DNA of 64,000 nucleotides, taken from positions 8,212,445 to 8,276,444 of the forward strand of contig JAJEKV010000008.1 of assembly GCA_021234155.1 (NCBI GenBank). The letters are read 5' to 3'. The translations under genes were made by a program, and so were the position numbers. The stretch comes from Isoetes taiwanensis. Taxonomy: Eukaryota > Streptophyta > Lycopodiopsida > Isoetales > Isoetaceae. This document shows positions 13,062-25,110 of the stretch, one piece after another. How positions within the stretch are numbered: position 1 is the first letter of the stretch; each line of letters begins with the position of its first letter. The notes beneath the pieces were generated by a model that worked only from the letters and a program-made list of their open reading frames with translations, was not told where the DNA came from and ran no database searches.

Positions 13062-14313
13062 CCTCCTAACAAAATTTCCCAATGTTGTTATTTTCTGCTG
13101 AAGAAATTTTTACTTTCTAATCTAACATGCATTTCGGAGCTTCTACTCTGCATTGTGAAGCTTCTACCTTGGACTCTTTTACTATTGGTTCACACTTGAT
13201 TCCCTTTCCACTTAGATACCCTCAAATTAAGTTTGGCTTAAAATTCAAATCTAGTTTTTATGGGATAGGAACAAAATACCAAGTCAAGTGAAATTCTTAT
13301 AAACCCTAAATCGAGCAAATGGAAAGTAAAAATGCATTGTCTCAATCGGCAAAAGTAAAATGCGAGCGTGGCAAAGGTAAAAGGCAATGGGTGTATAGGG
13401 GATAAATATTCAGCAACAAGATGCTATTTGTTTCTTCATTGGCTATGATAAGAGCACAGCAGATTTTTAAAGCAAGAACACAACGGTGATTTCCCTTGGG
13501 TTCCGATTTGATATGGATGCAATGTGCTAAATAACCAACTTCTTCCACTTGTTGAAACATTCGACACTTATCGTTACAACTAGGAATTATTGGCTGCTAA
13601 CTTGGGCTCCACCTCCACCGCCATTAGGTCCCTTGTCCTTCTCTTGCCTGAAGCTCCATCTCTCTATCATTTCTTGGGTAGAATGTCTTAAATGGTACCC
13701 CTCCCTGGTGGGGTGCCTGGCCCTCATTGGATTGGAGGGGCTAAGATTGACCCGAAAAGGTGAATAAGGCACTTGTGCCCATTTACTAGTCCAACATCAA
13801 CACCAAGATGCTTAGGAAGAATACAAGCTCCAAAAACTTCACTATCTCCAACACCAATATTAGCTAGACTAACGAGGAAGCAAAGGACCTCCCGACAACA
13901 TGACTATCTCAACCCACTTCCTCCACCATCCCCAACAACCATTTATCATCAACACCAATGCCTTTTCAAGCACCTCTATCTCTTGATACCCACTCATACT
14001 TGTTCTGCACTTGTTACCGACACCCATTCTACCTCTCTTACTCACATGAATGCCATTTTCTTTTTGGTGACTTAAATGCTTCTCGATGGGTTTACTTAGT
14101 TCACTCGGGGCTCCACACAAGATGGTTTATGTGCATTATTAGATTACCAACATTCTTGAAAGATCTCAAAGCGATACTTCTAGTCGGGGTCTATTATCCT
14201 TATGTGAATCCTCGACCACATGATAATGACGCTTTTCCATTAATCCCATCCAATAGATTTTTTACCAAATATGGCTTCATTAGAACAATCACCTAAGACC
14301 ATATATACCAATT

Positions 14314-15419
14314 CTGGAAAAATTCCTTTGGGGAACCATCTAGGCGGGGGCACTTGTCTTTCTTTAAAAAGCGAATGTAAGTCATTGGTGATGTCCACTT
14401 CTAGGTATACATTTTCTTTCGGTGACACAATGGGGTGGACCTTTGACGGGGCTGCCGGTGCATATCCTCTGAAGGGCAAGCCCGATGCCTGGAAAAGAAT
14501 GAGGGAAAAGTGGTGCGTGGAGATGCTTGCTTCAAGCTGGCCCCGGATCAAAACATTCCCGAACCATCGAGGGCAAAAATAAAGGAGTTATAGAGGCCAT
14601 CATCGCCTTCTCTTAGCGGCTAGAAAAAAAGTGAGAGCATCTATCACGCGGATCTAAACCATTCAGTCGACCTTTATCACGGCAATTCACATGAGCTTCT
14701 CAATGGCTCTAATCTCTCTCAGATTGCTCTCTCTCTCTAATACGAAGAAGGGGCAACCCGCGACATCTACGTAACTCATCGATACAGCACGGTTAATTGG
14801 TTTCTGATGCGGACCAGGTTGCGACCCCCACTATTTCTGAAGGATTTACTGACCATGAGGCGGCAACAACACCAACCATACCACCACTACGAGAATTCGT
14901 GAGACCGGGCATTCTTACAACTGCGGTGAATTCACTATCCTTCAAATGTTTGGTATTGAGCTCGAGTAAGTTTTTGTAGCTCTTCACCATAGAGGTTCTT
15001 GGTGAGAACCATTGCGGTTATGATCGACTTTGCACTATCAACAAATTAGTTCCCTGCCCGAGAAGAAAATCAGCGACTATTGCATTATAATGGCCCACGA
15101 TGCGTTGGCCGGTAGTAAAACTCTACCATTTACTGTCCATCCATTTGCACCATGTGAAGGTTTGATCACCCTCAATCTCAACAAGGCCACAATCATGCGG
15201 CGGGGCATCACCGGTTTCCCGCTCAAATCCACGAACCACACGTGATCCCACGCCATGCATATGCGTCTCAATTTCAACCATATTGAAATCTCTAATGAGC
15301 AACCATATTGGGATTGGTTTGGGTTCTGATCTTTGCTACGTAAGTGAGTTTAAATTGAGTTCGAAGTTTGGATAAGATCCTCCAATACTTAGGTTGCATT
15401 TATCATCTTATTCCAAGTG
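14314..15419 (-). mobile_element. LINE-2 fragment, copy A
   Basis: Equivalent to 36,946-38,064: the inverted endonuclease/linker piece plus the first ~120 bp of the sense piece, more damaged than copy B. It is cut at the right breakpoint of the duplication, so it lacks RT and the tail. Confidence 0.7.
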
Positions 15420-15529
15420 CATCGGTGCAACAATACAATCCATATTCCTCCCATTGAGCCTCCATAGGGCAATATTTCACGTTTGGCTTGTTTGACTCAA
15501 TTTTGCTTTCAGATGCGCCCTAAATGAAA

Positions 15530-15850
15530 GAAGACATGTTCCATATAACCATTAACACTATAAAAACAATAAACATTTAACCATATAACCATATAACATT
15601 AACCATATAACCATAAACATTAACTATATATAAATCCATAAACATTAACCATATAACAATTAACACCATAAAACAATAAACATATAAATCCATATAACCA
15701 TTATAGAACCATATAACCATATAGAACAATCACAAACCATTATAAAACCATATCACCATAAACATACCATCTAAATATTAAAACCATCTTAACATTAAAA
15801 ACTATATGACCATTAATAAACCATCTAATCATTGAAACCATAACACATTC
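15530..15850. repeat. AT-rich minisatellite based on ACCATATAACCAT
   Basis: Irregular tandem copies of ACCATATAACCATTAA-like and ATAAACATT units over about 320 bp. No coding potential. Confidence 0.75.
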
Positions 15851-16439
15851 TTGTGGCCAATGGTCATCCCTCAACGATCGATTACGTGGGCTTACACCAA
15901 CTCACCAAGCCATGGCATGTATGACATGGCCTCAGACGCTTTTAATTTCATTCATTTACTTTATCTCCTAAATCGAGAGGGCAGCCTTTAAATAATCGCA
16001 CTTTTCCCTTTCCTCCGTTTCTTCATCCTCCTTAGTTCTTCCTCTGCTTTTTCTTCCAGATCCTAAAGGCGATCGGCCAATGAACTCAGGAGTCGACGTA
16101 ATTTTTATGAAAGTGGCTTGGTCAAATGATTGTGATGCATCCAACGCCTGCATTTTTCCATTTTTAATTGAAGGCATCTCTGTGGTTTTTGTTATCATTT
16201 ACTCATAACTCAATAGGAAAAGGAACTAAAAGTGCCGACTAGGAATCCTCCAAAAATAGATGAAAGAAGGAAAAAATGTACGAAGCATTTTCACAAAAGA
16301 AACAACTATGAATTTTCATTGGGTTGATATGTGAAGATGTTAGGTAATTTAGAGCATTGCACATAACTTTCTAACATATAATACATCCTTTTCCTTGCAG
16401 AATAGCCCATTGCTGCATTTCATCTATACTAGCCGCACT

Positions 16440-17200
16440 CAATAATGCAAGAACACCCCGCATTCCCCGAAGTTGAGAATGCTCACCCAAAGCACCAGCC
16501 TATTCACCGGCGAAATGAGAAATACCCACCAAAGATAGTCTACTTCCTCTCACTCGACTCAAGAAATCGAGAATGCCTTACCCACCAGACTATAGTCTTC
16601 TCCCCCATTCTCGACTCTGGCGAAGTCGAGAATTCTCACCTAGCAAGCAAGATCAGATTCCTTTGTATTCTCGACTAGCGAAGTTGAGAATCCTTCATCC
16701 AAAGACTAACGCTTCTACTCCTTGATTTCTGACTCTCGAAGCCGAGAATGCTTCACTCAAAGAAACAATCGCATTCATTCCCTCGCATTCTTTGACTCCA
16801 CCAAAGAAGCAACAACACCTCCAACACATCATTCTTTATAACGCCTGGTCAAGTACATAATCAAACAGATGATCGAGAATGCCCATTCGTGACCGGATCC
16901 TTCTACTTCGTGGCTTTCGAGGATGGGGGCTCACCGTGGTCGATACTAGATACCCTGAAGTCCTCCTACATCCTCCCTTGACCTTGCCTAAGCTCAAAGC
17001 ATTCTCCACTCGCAAGGGAGGGGCTTAGACCGGGTGGGAGGCCTCCGACCACCGACAGAGAATGCATTTGGCCTCTATAGAGGACTAGGGTGTTTCAAAA
17101 GGCCCTCGAGTCCAACATAGCAATGCATACTATTTATCCCACATCCTCCCTTGACCTGCCCAAGCTCAAGTGCATTCTCCATTCTCGAATGATGCCTCTA
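16440..17200. repeat. Dispersed (T/C)GAGAATGC motif cluster
   Basis: Variants of TCGAGAATGC, GTTGAGAATCC and the inverted ATTCTCGA occur near 16,469, 16,567, 16,626, 16,664, 16,685, 16,742, 16,871 and 17,183. Spacing is irregular. I do not know the function. Confidence 0.45.
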
Positions 17201-20200
17201 CCTACCAAAGCCACTCTCCTTGGAAGCATCTTCAATATTGCAAAGGGAGGGGCTCAGATCGGTGGAGGCCTCATCACTAAAGACTCGAATGCATCCCAAC
17301 TCACTAACTACCAAAACTATGCGCTTGTTCAAGCGAGTCAAACATCTTCAAACTACCTATGCCAAAGTACTAAAACATGCAGATGTTCGCGAGTCACTTC
17401 GATTGGTTGTTCTCTTGCTCAACATCTCTCAACCCAGAGAGTTTCTCGACGCTGAAATATGCTTAACAAGGAAACAACAACTAATTGAGCAAGCTTTCGA
17501 GCAGTTCCACATTCTAATCAAGTGTATAGGTCTAGTAGGATCTAATAAACAAGCATCCAAATAAAACAGTGAAAAGCACTCATCTCTTCTCGCAAATATT
17601 CTTTGGGCCATTCTATCACAGATCCCGCAGCCTCTTCGAGGGCCTTTGCTTCTTCTGTCAGTTGCATCAACAAGGCATCTCCATCAATAACTTATGTTAA
17701 AGTGATTCTTGTGTATCCCTTCTCCATAGCACTGCAATGAAGAATGCACGTGTCCTCTAGCTCATCTCCCGCTGCTACTTTGGCCCCATTGATATCGATC
17801 AAATCATCTAGACTCAACAAAACCCTCGCTAGATGGAGCTATAGATTAAAAGTAAAGTTAAGAGCTTACAACGCCGTAGCGCCATGACGATAAGTCGAGA
17901 GGAATCTCTCTCAGCTCCTACGCTAAGACCCGATACATTCCTTTGTGCCCGATACATTCCATGCCTCCGAAATGTGTTCGAATTAGTGTTTGGGCGGGAT
18001 AAAGAAGGTCGTGGTTACCCTTTACCCCCGCTTTTTTGTTTTCAATGAAATTTCAAATTTAAGAATGCACCGGGAATTTCAAATTTAAGAATGCGAAGTC
18101 GAGAAAGCCCCCGCACCCCTCTCTGCTTTTGTCTTTCCATAGACTTTCTCGACTCGAGTCGAAATACCAACAACTATTATGTTACCGCTATTCCCGGGTT
18201 TCCTTGTATTTAGAACTTTCTCACCCACCCAGCCGAAAGCCCTCACCTCCGTTAGATCTTTAAAAATAACTGATCTAACATAGTTCTATTTATTTATTGC
18301 ATCCCATATCTTGACCGAATCATACACTGCAATGGTGGAAGGCATTGGGTTGTCCTTAGTGGCCTAAAGGAAACAGGGCTCCTTAGACAAGTGGAAGGCC
18401 TTCGAGAAATTGTGCGATATGTTCTTCCCGAAGGCCACGAGGATGATGATGGGGATGATGAAGATGAGAAAAAGAAGAAAACTACAAGAAAGGGCGTGGA
18501 ATACCTATCGACTAGTATGACCTCATTCTATACTTCTGGTGAGGCTATCTCGAAAAATGGACAGAGATCCGACCCCCTTGGACAATTGGACAAAAGGTGT
18601 TTAAGGACAAAGAATAGAGAACTACCCACAAGGCCGACCCAAAGTTGTTTGACAAGCAATTCATGAAAAGGATACAGGCCTAAATCGGATAAAGAAAAAT
18701 GTTTGATCTACGGCAAAATCCTAGATGGGATTATCCTGCTAAGGAAGACTAGGAGTTCAAAAATGCAAGATGCAAAGGATTACGCGACGGTCCCCGAAGA
18801 GATGACGGCATTGAAGAAGGCATCGAATTCTGCAATGTTACATCCAACGCATGCAATGATTTTGATTATTATAAGGAGAAGATCGCTACTGATGAGGATG
18901 ACATGAAGAAATTGAACCGGCTATGCCAACCCTACATCAATACGAAGCTTAAGCGGCGTCAAACTGCCCCTTTCCTAAACGCAGCCTATGGCCCTTCCCG
19001 GTAGAAGCTTGATTCGGTGGTGCCATTTAAGACCGATGATAGCTCCCCTCCCTACTTGGTAACCTTGAGTCACAAGGGATTTGGTGGTCTGGAACTAGCA
19101 GCTGGGCATGTGGCCCTGTTTGCCATGAATATGATAGAAGACCCCACTTTATTTTATGAAAAAACTGATATTGAGCAGCAAAGGTATAAGATGTGTCCGA
19201 TACTTTTCGCTTCCCCGATCTTCTCGCATGCCGTAATCGCATTAACCGATGTCTCACAAAGGCAATAAATATTAATTTCAACAATAGAGTCTTGCATTCT
19301 ATATATGAGCTGGAACATGAGTGTAGAGTTGGCATGTCAAAGGCACCAAGTTTTGCCAACATAATTCTGGTTCTGATCAAGGTCAAATGCAAACTTGGAC
19401 AAGTGGTGGTCAAGCGGATAAGTTCATGATTTCTCGGGAAAATATGGAACCCTGGAAGGGCGGCAGGTTTATGGAGGATGTGTCATCACTTGACAAAGTG
19501 AGCACTGATGGTGCTACGGGTCCAATACGTAAGATTCCTATCCGCCAGAGAGTTATCAAGTACTTCATTACAAGTTTGGTCAAGGGAGATCAGATAGTAT
19601 GCGAGTGGTACATAAATGGCCTGTTCTCTCAAGGGGCTATACTCTATGGAATGAAACCAATATCTGTGGGTTGGGAACAAGGATCCGGTTGAGACCATTA
19701 CGCCATACCCGGATTTGCTTCATTACGCATTTTCAAGACAAAAAGGTCGGTGGAAACGGGCCGACGGTAGATGATGGAGATAGAGACACGAGAGACAGTC
19801 AAGGTGCACCTCCACCTATCGAGGGGCTGGACGAACTCACGGCAGAACAAATAATATATAATCTTTGGCTGAGGTCAGTTTTATTTTTTTCTTTCGGGGA
19901 TTTTCGACCATGAAATCGAGAAACCCCCAAGCCCTAACACTTTTCGATTTCTAGCATGAATCCTTTCTCAACTCATGAGCTCGAAAACCACCCTAGTAGT
20001 ACATTACTAACCGATGGCCATCACGATTTCGTGGACATTGAATGAAATCAATCAGCATCATTATCACAATCACAGGGATCCAAGTATTACTCAATTGCAC
20101 AAGAGGACACCGATCCAAAAAGGCACCAAAGACAAGACACCGAGACCATGGAGATAGGGACCCAAAGAATCAAGATCTCGCTCGATCCCAATCAAGAAAT

Positions 20201-20214
20201 CTGGTCGAGCTAAA

Positions 20215-20853
20215 CTCGAAATGGGATCCGTGATGGCCCCACCAAATTTGTAATTTTGACGGATTGGAGTCTTGGCTGCAATGTACCAAGATGGTCATGT
20301 CCCCGAAGCTTAACACCCTCACGTAGTTTCCATACAAAGACAACAAATAAGATCGCCTATCCTCGGCCTCAAGCAAAAGATGTTATTGAATGATGTTGGA
20401 CCGTGGATTCAAAGTGACCATATGGTCTTGTATGGCAAAGAAAAATATTGTCAATGTCCTTGGTGTACTCGGCTTGCCCGCTTTGAAGTTCAAGTTTGTT
20501 TGGGGCAACCGGCGCTCAGGTCGAGCATGTGTCGATCTCGACCGCCATCACAAAGGGGAAGCCCATTATGGTGAAAAAGATGGAAAGAGTTTATGAAGCT
20601 TAGCAGGATTTCAACAAACACAACACGATGATCATAGATGACAAATGCCTACAAATGTTATCATTACTCGGATAATACCATCATTGCAAAAAGTTATCGG
20701 CCAGAAGAGTATGAAACGGATAAGTGGTTGTCTTACAATCTCGTTCTGGTGTTGGCCGAGTTCCTGTTTTCCATTCTGGTGGTCGATGTAATAAGAAACT
20801 ATCCAAAGCTCAAGCAGGTTGTTCCAGAGAGCTATGGACGTGAAATGTTATAG
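20215..20853 (+). pseudogene. Decayed FCP1/NIF-type (HAD-superfamily) phosphatase fragment
   Basis: Across three frames the plus strand keeps the order typical of plant FCP1-homology proteins. These are RGFKVTIWSCMAKKNIV (compare F-V-IWSS-K-N), LKFKFVW, GKPIMVKKMERVYE, FNKHNTMIIDD (compare YNETNTLLLDD) and a C-terminal SYRPEEYETDKWL segment followed by a helical tail. The family dephosphorylates phosphoserine on proteins such as the RNA polymerase II CTD. The N-terminal catalytic DxDxT box is not seen; only FVILTDWSL is in the expected place. At least two frameshifts and one stop (after RVYEA) are present. Identification is from memory of the family pattern. Confidence 0.55.
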
Positions 20854-21949
20854 TGATCAAGGTCAATGAACTCCTGATTTGGCGAGTAGCAAAATTTCCG
20901 CAGTTAAAAATTGTATTATATTCTGTAATGAAAATACTAGTACATTGACTTCTTGGGGCCTTTCTTGACTTGCGCGTCGAGAAAGGCACTGCATGCATTT
21001 ATGTGTGATTGGATGCACCTATATGGAATGAATGCTCTCCAATCTATTTTCAGTTCTGCATCTTTTTCTTCGTTACTCATGACTAATGGCACCGCAATTG
21101 TTAATCATGGACTATCTTTGTTCTAGATGGCAGGGGACATGGCATAGATCCCCCTCAGGCTACACTCTTAGCAGGTCTTTGGGATAAGCTTGCTCGTGAT
21201 TGCAGGCACTATGGGACCTCAAGGGATGAGGAAGAGAGGAAGAAGATTTCAAAACTCCAGAAAGCTCAAAGGATCCTGCAGGCATTGCATGACATCCACG
21301 GAGGTTGGGGATTGGTGAAAAGATGCGAGACGAGGGTGGAGAAATTGGTTGGATAGGCTGCCAGTGGCTCACGAGGCACCTCCTCGTGAGGCTTTCACGC
21401 TCTTCAAAGTTGCCCCGCAGCTTATAGAAGGCAAGAACAAGCTTATAGAAGGACCTTCCATGATGATGTAATCAGTGATAGCAAGACCGCCCTGGTCTCT
21501 TTGTCCGATGTAAAATACATTATAACTATCTCATTTATCAATCAAAATTCTTTTCTGAATAACTTTGTTTTAAATGTATAATGAAATTCCTTTGTTTGAA
21601 TTGTATTCTTAATGTTTTCGACTCGCGATCCGAGAAAATAGAGAAAGATATAAGATGTTTGGACCACCCTAGCACAAAATACTCAAATTTTAGATAGTTA
21701 TAGAGGCCGAAAAGTTTTCGCATCCCTTTTCGTGGTAAAATAACAAGGTTCCAAATAAAAATGGGAATCACATGTGACCCACTTTAATTAAATGCGACTT
21801 TTATATAATTTTAGGAAATTGAACGAGTTTTTATGACATGTAGGACTTGGACATTTCTGACGATTCCATTCTCTAGAATGATAGAATGAGAAGAATGTGA
21901 AGAGAATCTAACATCGGATTCAAATATTCAATTATATCACAATTATGTA
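20854..21949. other. Region without a recognised gene
   Basis: No supported ORF. A stretch near 21,130-21,360 is Lys/Glu-rich in one plus frame but is not recognised. Confidence 0.4.
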
Positions 21950-22572
21950 GGCATACCATTTATCGTGCAGTTCTCATATTGATAAGGAATTCACGTTGCT
22001 AAGACAGAAAGAGCCTTCTCATTTTGCCTTCTCATGTTACTTTTTATGGTACTTTGTTATACACGAAGAAATTGCAAAACTATTTGGGACTATGTGCTTC
22101 TTCATGCAAAACATGTGGATGTTGAGTAGCCAGTGCCGGAAGATAATGTATTCAAAGTTATGTTGCAGTGTTGAAGTCCGAGAAAGACTAATAAATTTGG
22201 AACACATGTATCTACATGATTTGGCATACATCAGGTTTCCATATTTCCATAATCATTTACGTTTGGCTACTTCATTTGAGAGGTTGAAAATGCAAAAGAT
22301 GAGAATCTCCTTCATTTGAGAGGTTGAGAATGCAAAAGATGAGAATCTCCTGTAAAGGGAATAGCAGATGTCATGGAGAGCAGATAAATAACTGTTTTTC
22401 TTTCTGGATTTAGAGATATATCCACAGTTTGCTTCTAAATGCATGATGAATTTAGTACAATGTTCTCAATTATTTAGCACATTCCTATTGTTTGCCATGA
22501 TAGTGTAGCGACAGTAGTTCTGTCACTTAGAAATCCATAACGATGATGCAAAAATAGCACTTGATTGTATAT
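21950..22572. repeat. Diverged ~560-bp tandem unit abutting copy B
   Basis: This stretch is a decayed version of the first ~560 bp of copy B (22,573-23,130). Shared landmarks in order are the ACCATTTATC start, a TATGGTACTT segment, ACTATGTGCTTC, GGAAGAT, TTTGGCATACATCAGG, a TTTGGCTACTT segment and the closing TATATTGGTGGCC. The last motif recurs near 23,130, giving a period of about 560 bp. A 30-bp piece containing TTCATTTGAGAGGTTGA is itself doubled near 22,280-22,340. No coding content is seen. Confidence 0.65.
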
Positions 22573-24456
22573 TGGTGGCCAAAGTTATTTTTGCAGACCA
22601 TTTATCATGCACTGCTTATGTTGCTTAGACATAAATAGCCTTTCCATGGTACTTCTCATGGTCTTTTGTTCTTCATGAAGCGCCTACAAAAGTTGACTTT
22701 TGCAATATTGTTTAGAACTATGTGCTTCATCAATGCAAGAAATGGGTGTTTGTTGAGTGTAGTGCTGGAAGATGATGGATTCAAAAGATATGTTGCTCTC
22801 ATATTCAAGTGTGAGAAATACTATTGAAACTGAAACGTAGATATTTATATAATTTGGCATACATCAGGTTTTCATAATCACTTACATTTGGCTACTTTAT
22901 TTCAAAGGTTGTCAATGCACAAGAAGCACTTGATGGCAGATGTCATTGGGAGACTATTTTCCTTTTGGTGAATAAATATATGATTTCATGTACCAAATTG
23001 TATTATATGCACAACTGGCTTCTTACTTTGTCCATCAATGTTCTTAATTATCTATCATGATAGTCTGGCAAGTGTAGTTCTGCCACCTAGAAATGCAGAG
23101 CAATGACGCAAGAACGGGATTATATATTGGTGGCCATTTGGGTCTTCAAGGCACAAAAACCACGATCGCACGTATAAGCCGGCCTCGTCCCCATCCGCCT
23201 TAACAAAATGCCAACTAACACTTAGTGTCTGCAAGCTTATTATATTAACCCCGTCATTGACGTGTGACACTATGATGGCATAAAAGCATTAGTTCTATGA
23301 TGGCATAAATGCATTAGTTATTGGCCTTGGATTCCAAAGGTATATATTCGCCAAAGAATACAACATGGAAACCCAGTGGTTCATTCCGTCCCTAGAATGG
23401 AAGTCGGCCCTACTCATTCCGCTAAACAGGTAAAAAGTTTAGGTATCAGGTAAATTTCTGCTTCGGATTTGTTGCTGAAAACTACGGCCACAGAGATATG
23501 ACACCGAATTTCATGCTAAAATTTCACGAATTTGCTTCAAGAAATTTCACCGAGACATAATTGCGGAGATGGTTTATCGCAGGGGTTTTATACCTATTGA
23601 TGTGCTCACGATCAGGTTCTTGATGACCGGTTGAAGCTGTATCAGAGAATAGGTCGAACTGATTATGAATCCCTGATATTGGTACAAGCTATGTGGCCTC
23701 ATAGAAATGCACCACCAGAAGAAAGCTGGACCCGTTTGTTATATTGCACTATTCTTATTGTTTTTTTAGGTTCATTGGATCTTGGCATATTCCTAGAAAT
23801 ATGCCAGATCTAGGGTCCACAAATATACACCTCACACTCCCGTATACTTGAACGCTCCCCTACGCATGTATATACGTATAAATATGAAAGAGAATGCTAA
23901 ATACGGGCCAATGGCATTGCAAAGGAAAAAATGGTCTCTCGAATCGCAAGCGCTCATTCGCTCAACAAAGATACAAAGGCATGTGGACACATATCGGATT
24001 CTCGCAAGCGTGAGCCCAGATCGGCAAAATCTTCACTAAAGCGAGCCCAACATGCCGCTGAATGTTTGCCGCAGAATCTACAAAGCAGCCGTTGTACCAT
24101 CAAGGTCGCTTCCTTCCACCGCTTCCTTCAACGTAGTCCTCACCATGATGCCAATTCTTCACGCACACCGCCCGCTCGCTTCAATCGGCCCGGTTGTTTG
24201 CACCGAGCAAGTTCAGATACCGCATAGAGAGCAAACTTTTTATGGGCAAGTCCGTCCAAATTCGTCCCCTGACCTAGAAAGGAAGGCACGCCCATTTCTA
24301 ATTGCAAACCACTAACAAGTAAAACAAAAAATTCAAACCCCCTTTTCTCGCTCCACCATTGCCAAAATCATACTCAAGAGATAATTTGGCAACCTTATTG
24401 GATATGGAAGGCGAGGTTTCCATGTTTTGGAGTGGGTAGCATGCCCTTGATGGTTT
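22573..24456. other. Non-coding flank of LINE-1, copy B
   Basis: Equivalent of 1-1,904. It ends at the left target-site duplication of LINE-1. From 23,930 to 24,240 it differs from copy A almost only where copy A has CAG or CTG, while flanking bases are identical. I see no gene. Confidence 0.5.
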
Positions 24457-24474
24457 TTATTTTTCGCCAATTTT
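24457..24474. repeat. Left target-site duplication of LINE-1 (copy B)
   Basis: TTATTTTTCGCCAATTTT lies directly before the poly(T) tail and matches 31,218-31,237 apart from two A residues. In copy A the CGCCAA core is replaced by AG-type sequence. Confidence 0.75.
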
Positions 24475-25110
24475 TTTTTTTTTTTTTTTTTTTTGAGGGC
24501 AAGGTGTTTTTTATATTGCATTTATATGAAAAACATAAGTTCCTTTGCTTATAACAGCAAAGTATATCAGAAAAATTAGAGCTTCCGGATCTGCTATGAT
24601 AGCTCGATCCTTATAACCTTATACCAAAACTTGAGATAAAAAAGGAGTTAATAAACCCGATATGTAAGTGACTACTATGAGAACTGTAAATATCCGAAAT
24701 TTTTCCTCAGAGCCTTTGTTTTGCATAGCTTTCCAAAGAAGCTTACTAAGCCACGCCCAACACATCATCCTAGCAGGAAATCCGGATGTCTTTTTGCCAA
24801 ACATCCCCAAAGATTATATCCAAATCCTCCGTGTGTAGTTGGTGAAGTCAAGTAGAAGCAGACATGTGCCCTGCTTTTTTCTCTCACGCCATTTGTGGAA
24901 CAAATTCTCAAAGTAAGGTTTGAGATTATTAAATCTCCATACCTCCTTGTTCTTCAAAGACCTCCTTATAGCCTTAGCATGAACCATTTCTCTTAGTTAG
25001 CTTTGAAGGTACTTTCCCCGCTCAAACTTGGAGAGTTGGGAAAATTCCTCATCTTCATACTCAAAGAACTCCCATCATTCTTTCTCCACTACCCGTGTTA
25101 TTGAGTCTCT

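Larger units (their letters stand above)
1..15419. repeat. Large direct duplication, copy A
   Basis: Position 1 aligns with 22,573 and the match continues, in the same order and orientation, to about 15,419 (38,064 in copy B). It covers a non-coding flank, LINE-1, a U2AF35-related gene, a palindrome cluster and the start of LINE-2. Long tracts are identical; the rest differ mainly by small indels and substitutions at CAG/CTG trinucleotides and homopolymers. The right breakpoint lies inside LINE-2, so LINE-2 had inserted before the copy was made. The left end coincides with the window edge, so copy A may extend further left. It may be a real segmental duplication or an assembly duplication; sequence alone does not decide. 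Confidence 0.92.
15420..20214. other. Degenerate region unique to the interval between the two copies
   Basis: No intact gene. Open frames on the plus strand at 18,391-18,666, 19,017-19,268 and 19,387-19,692 suggest a decayed protein-coding element, but no family was recognised in them. The interval also holds the minisatellite at 15,530-15,850 and a motif-rich stretch at 16.44-17.2 kb. It could be the remains of a DNA transposon or a captured gene; no terminal repeats were seen. Confidence 0.4.

Noticed and set aside
15530-15850. CRISPR-like array
   Set aside because: Units are irregular and AT-rich without constant repeats or unique spacers, in a plant nuclear context.
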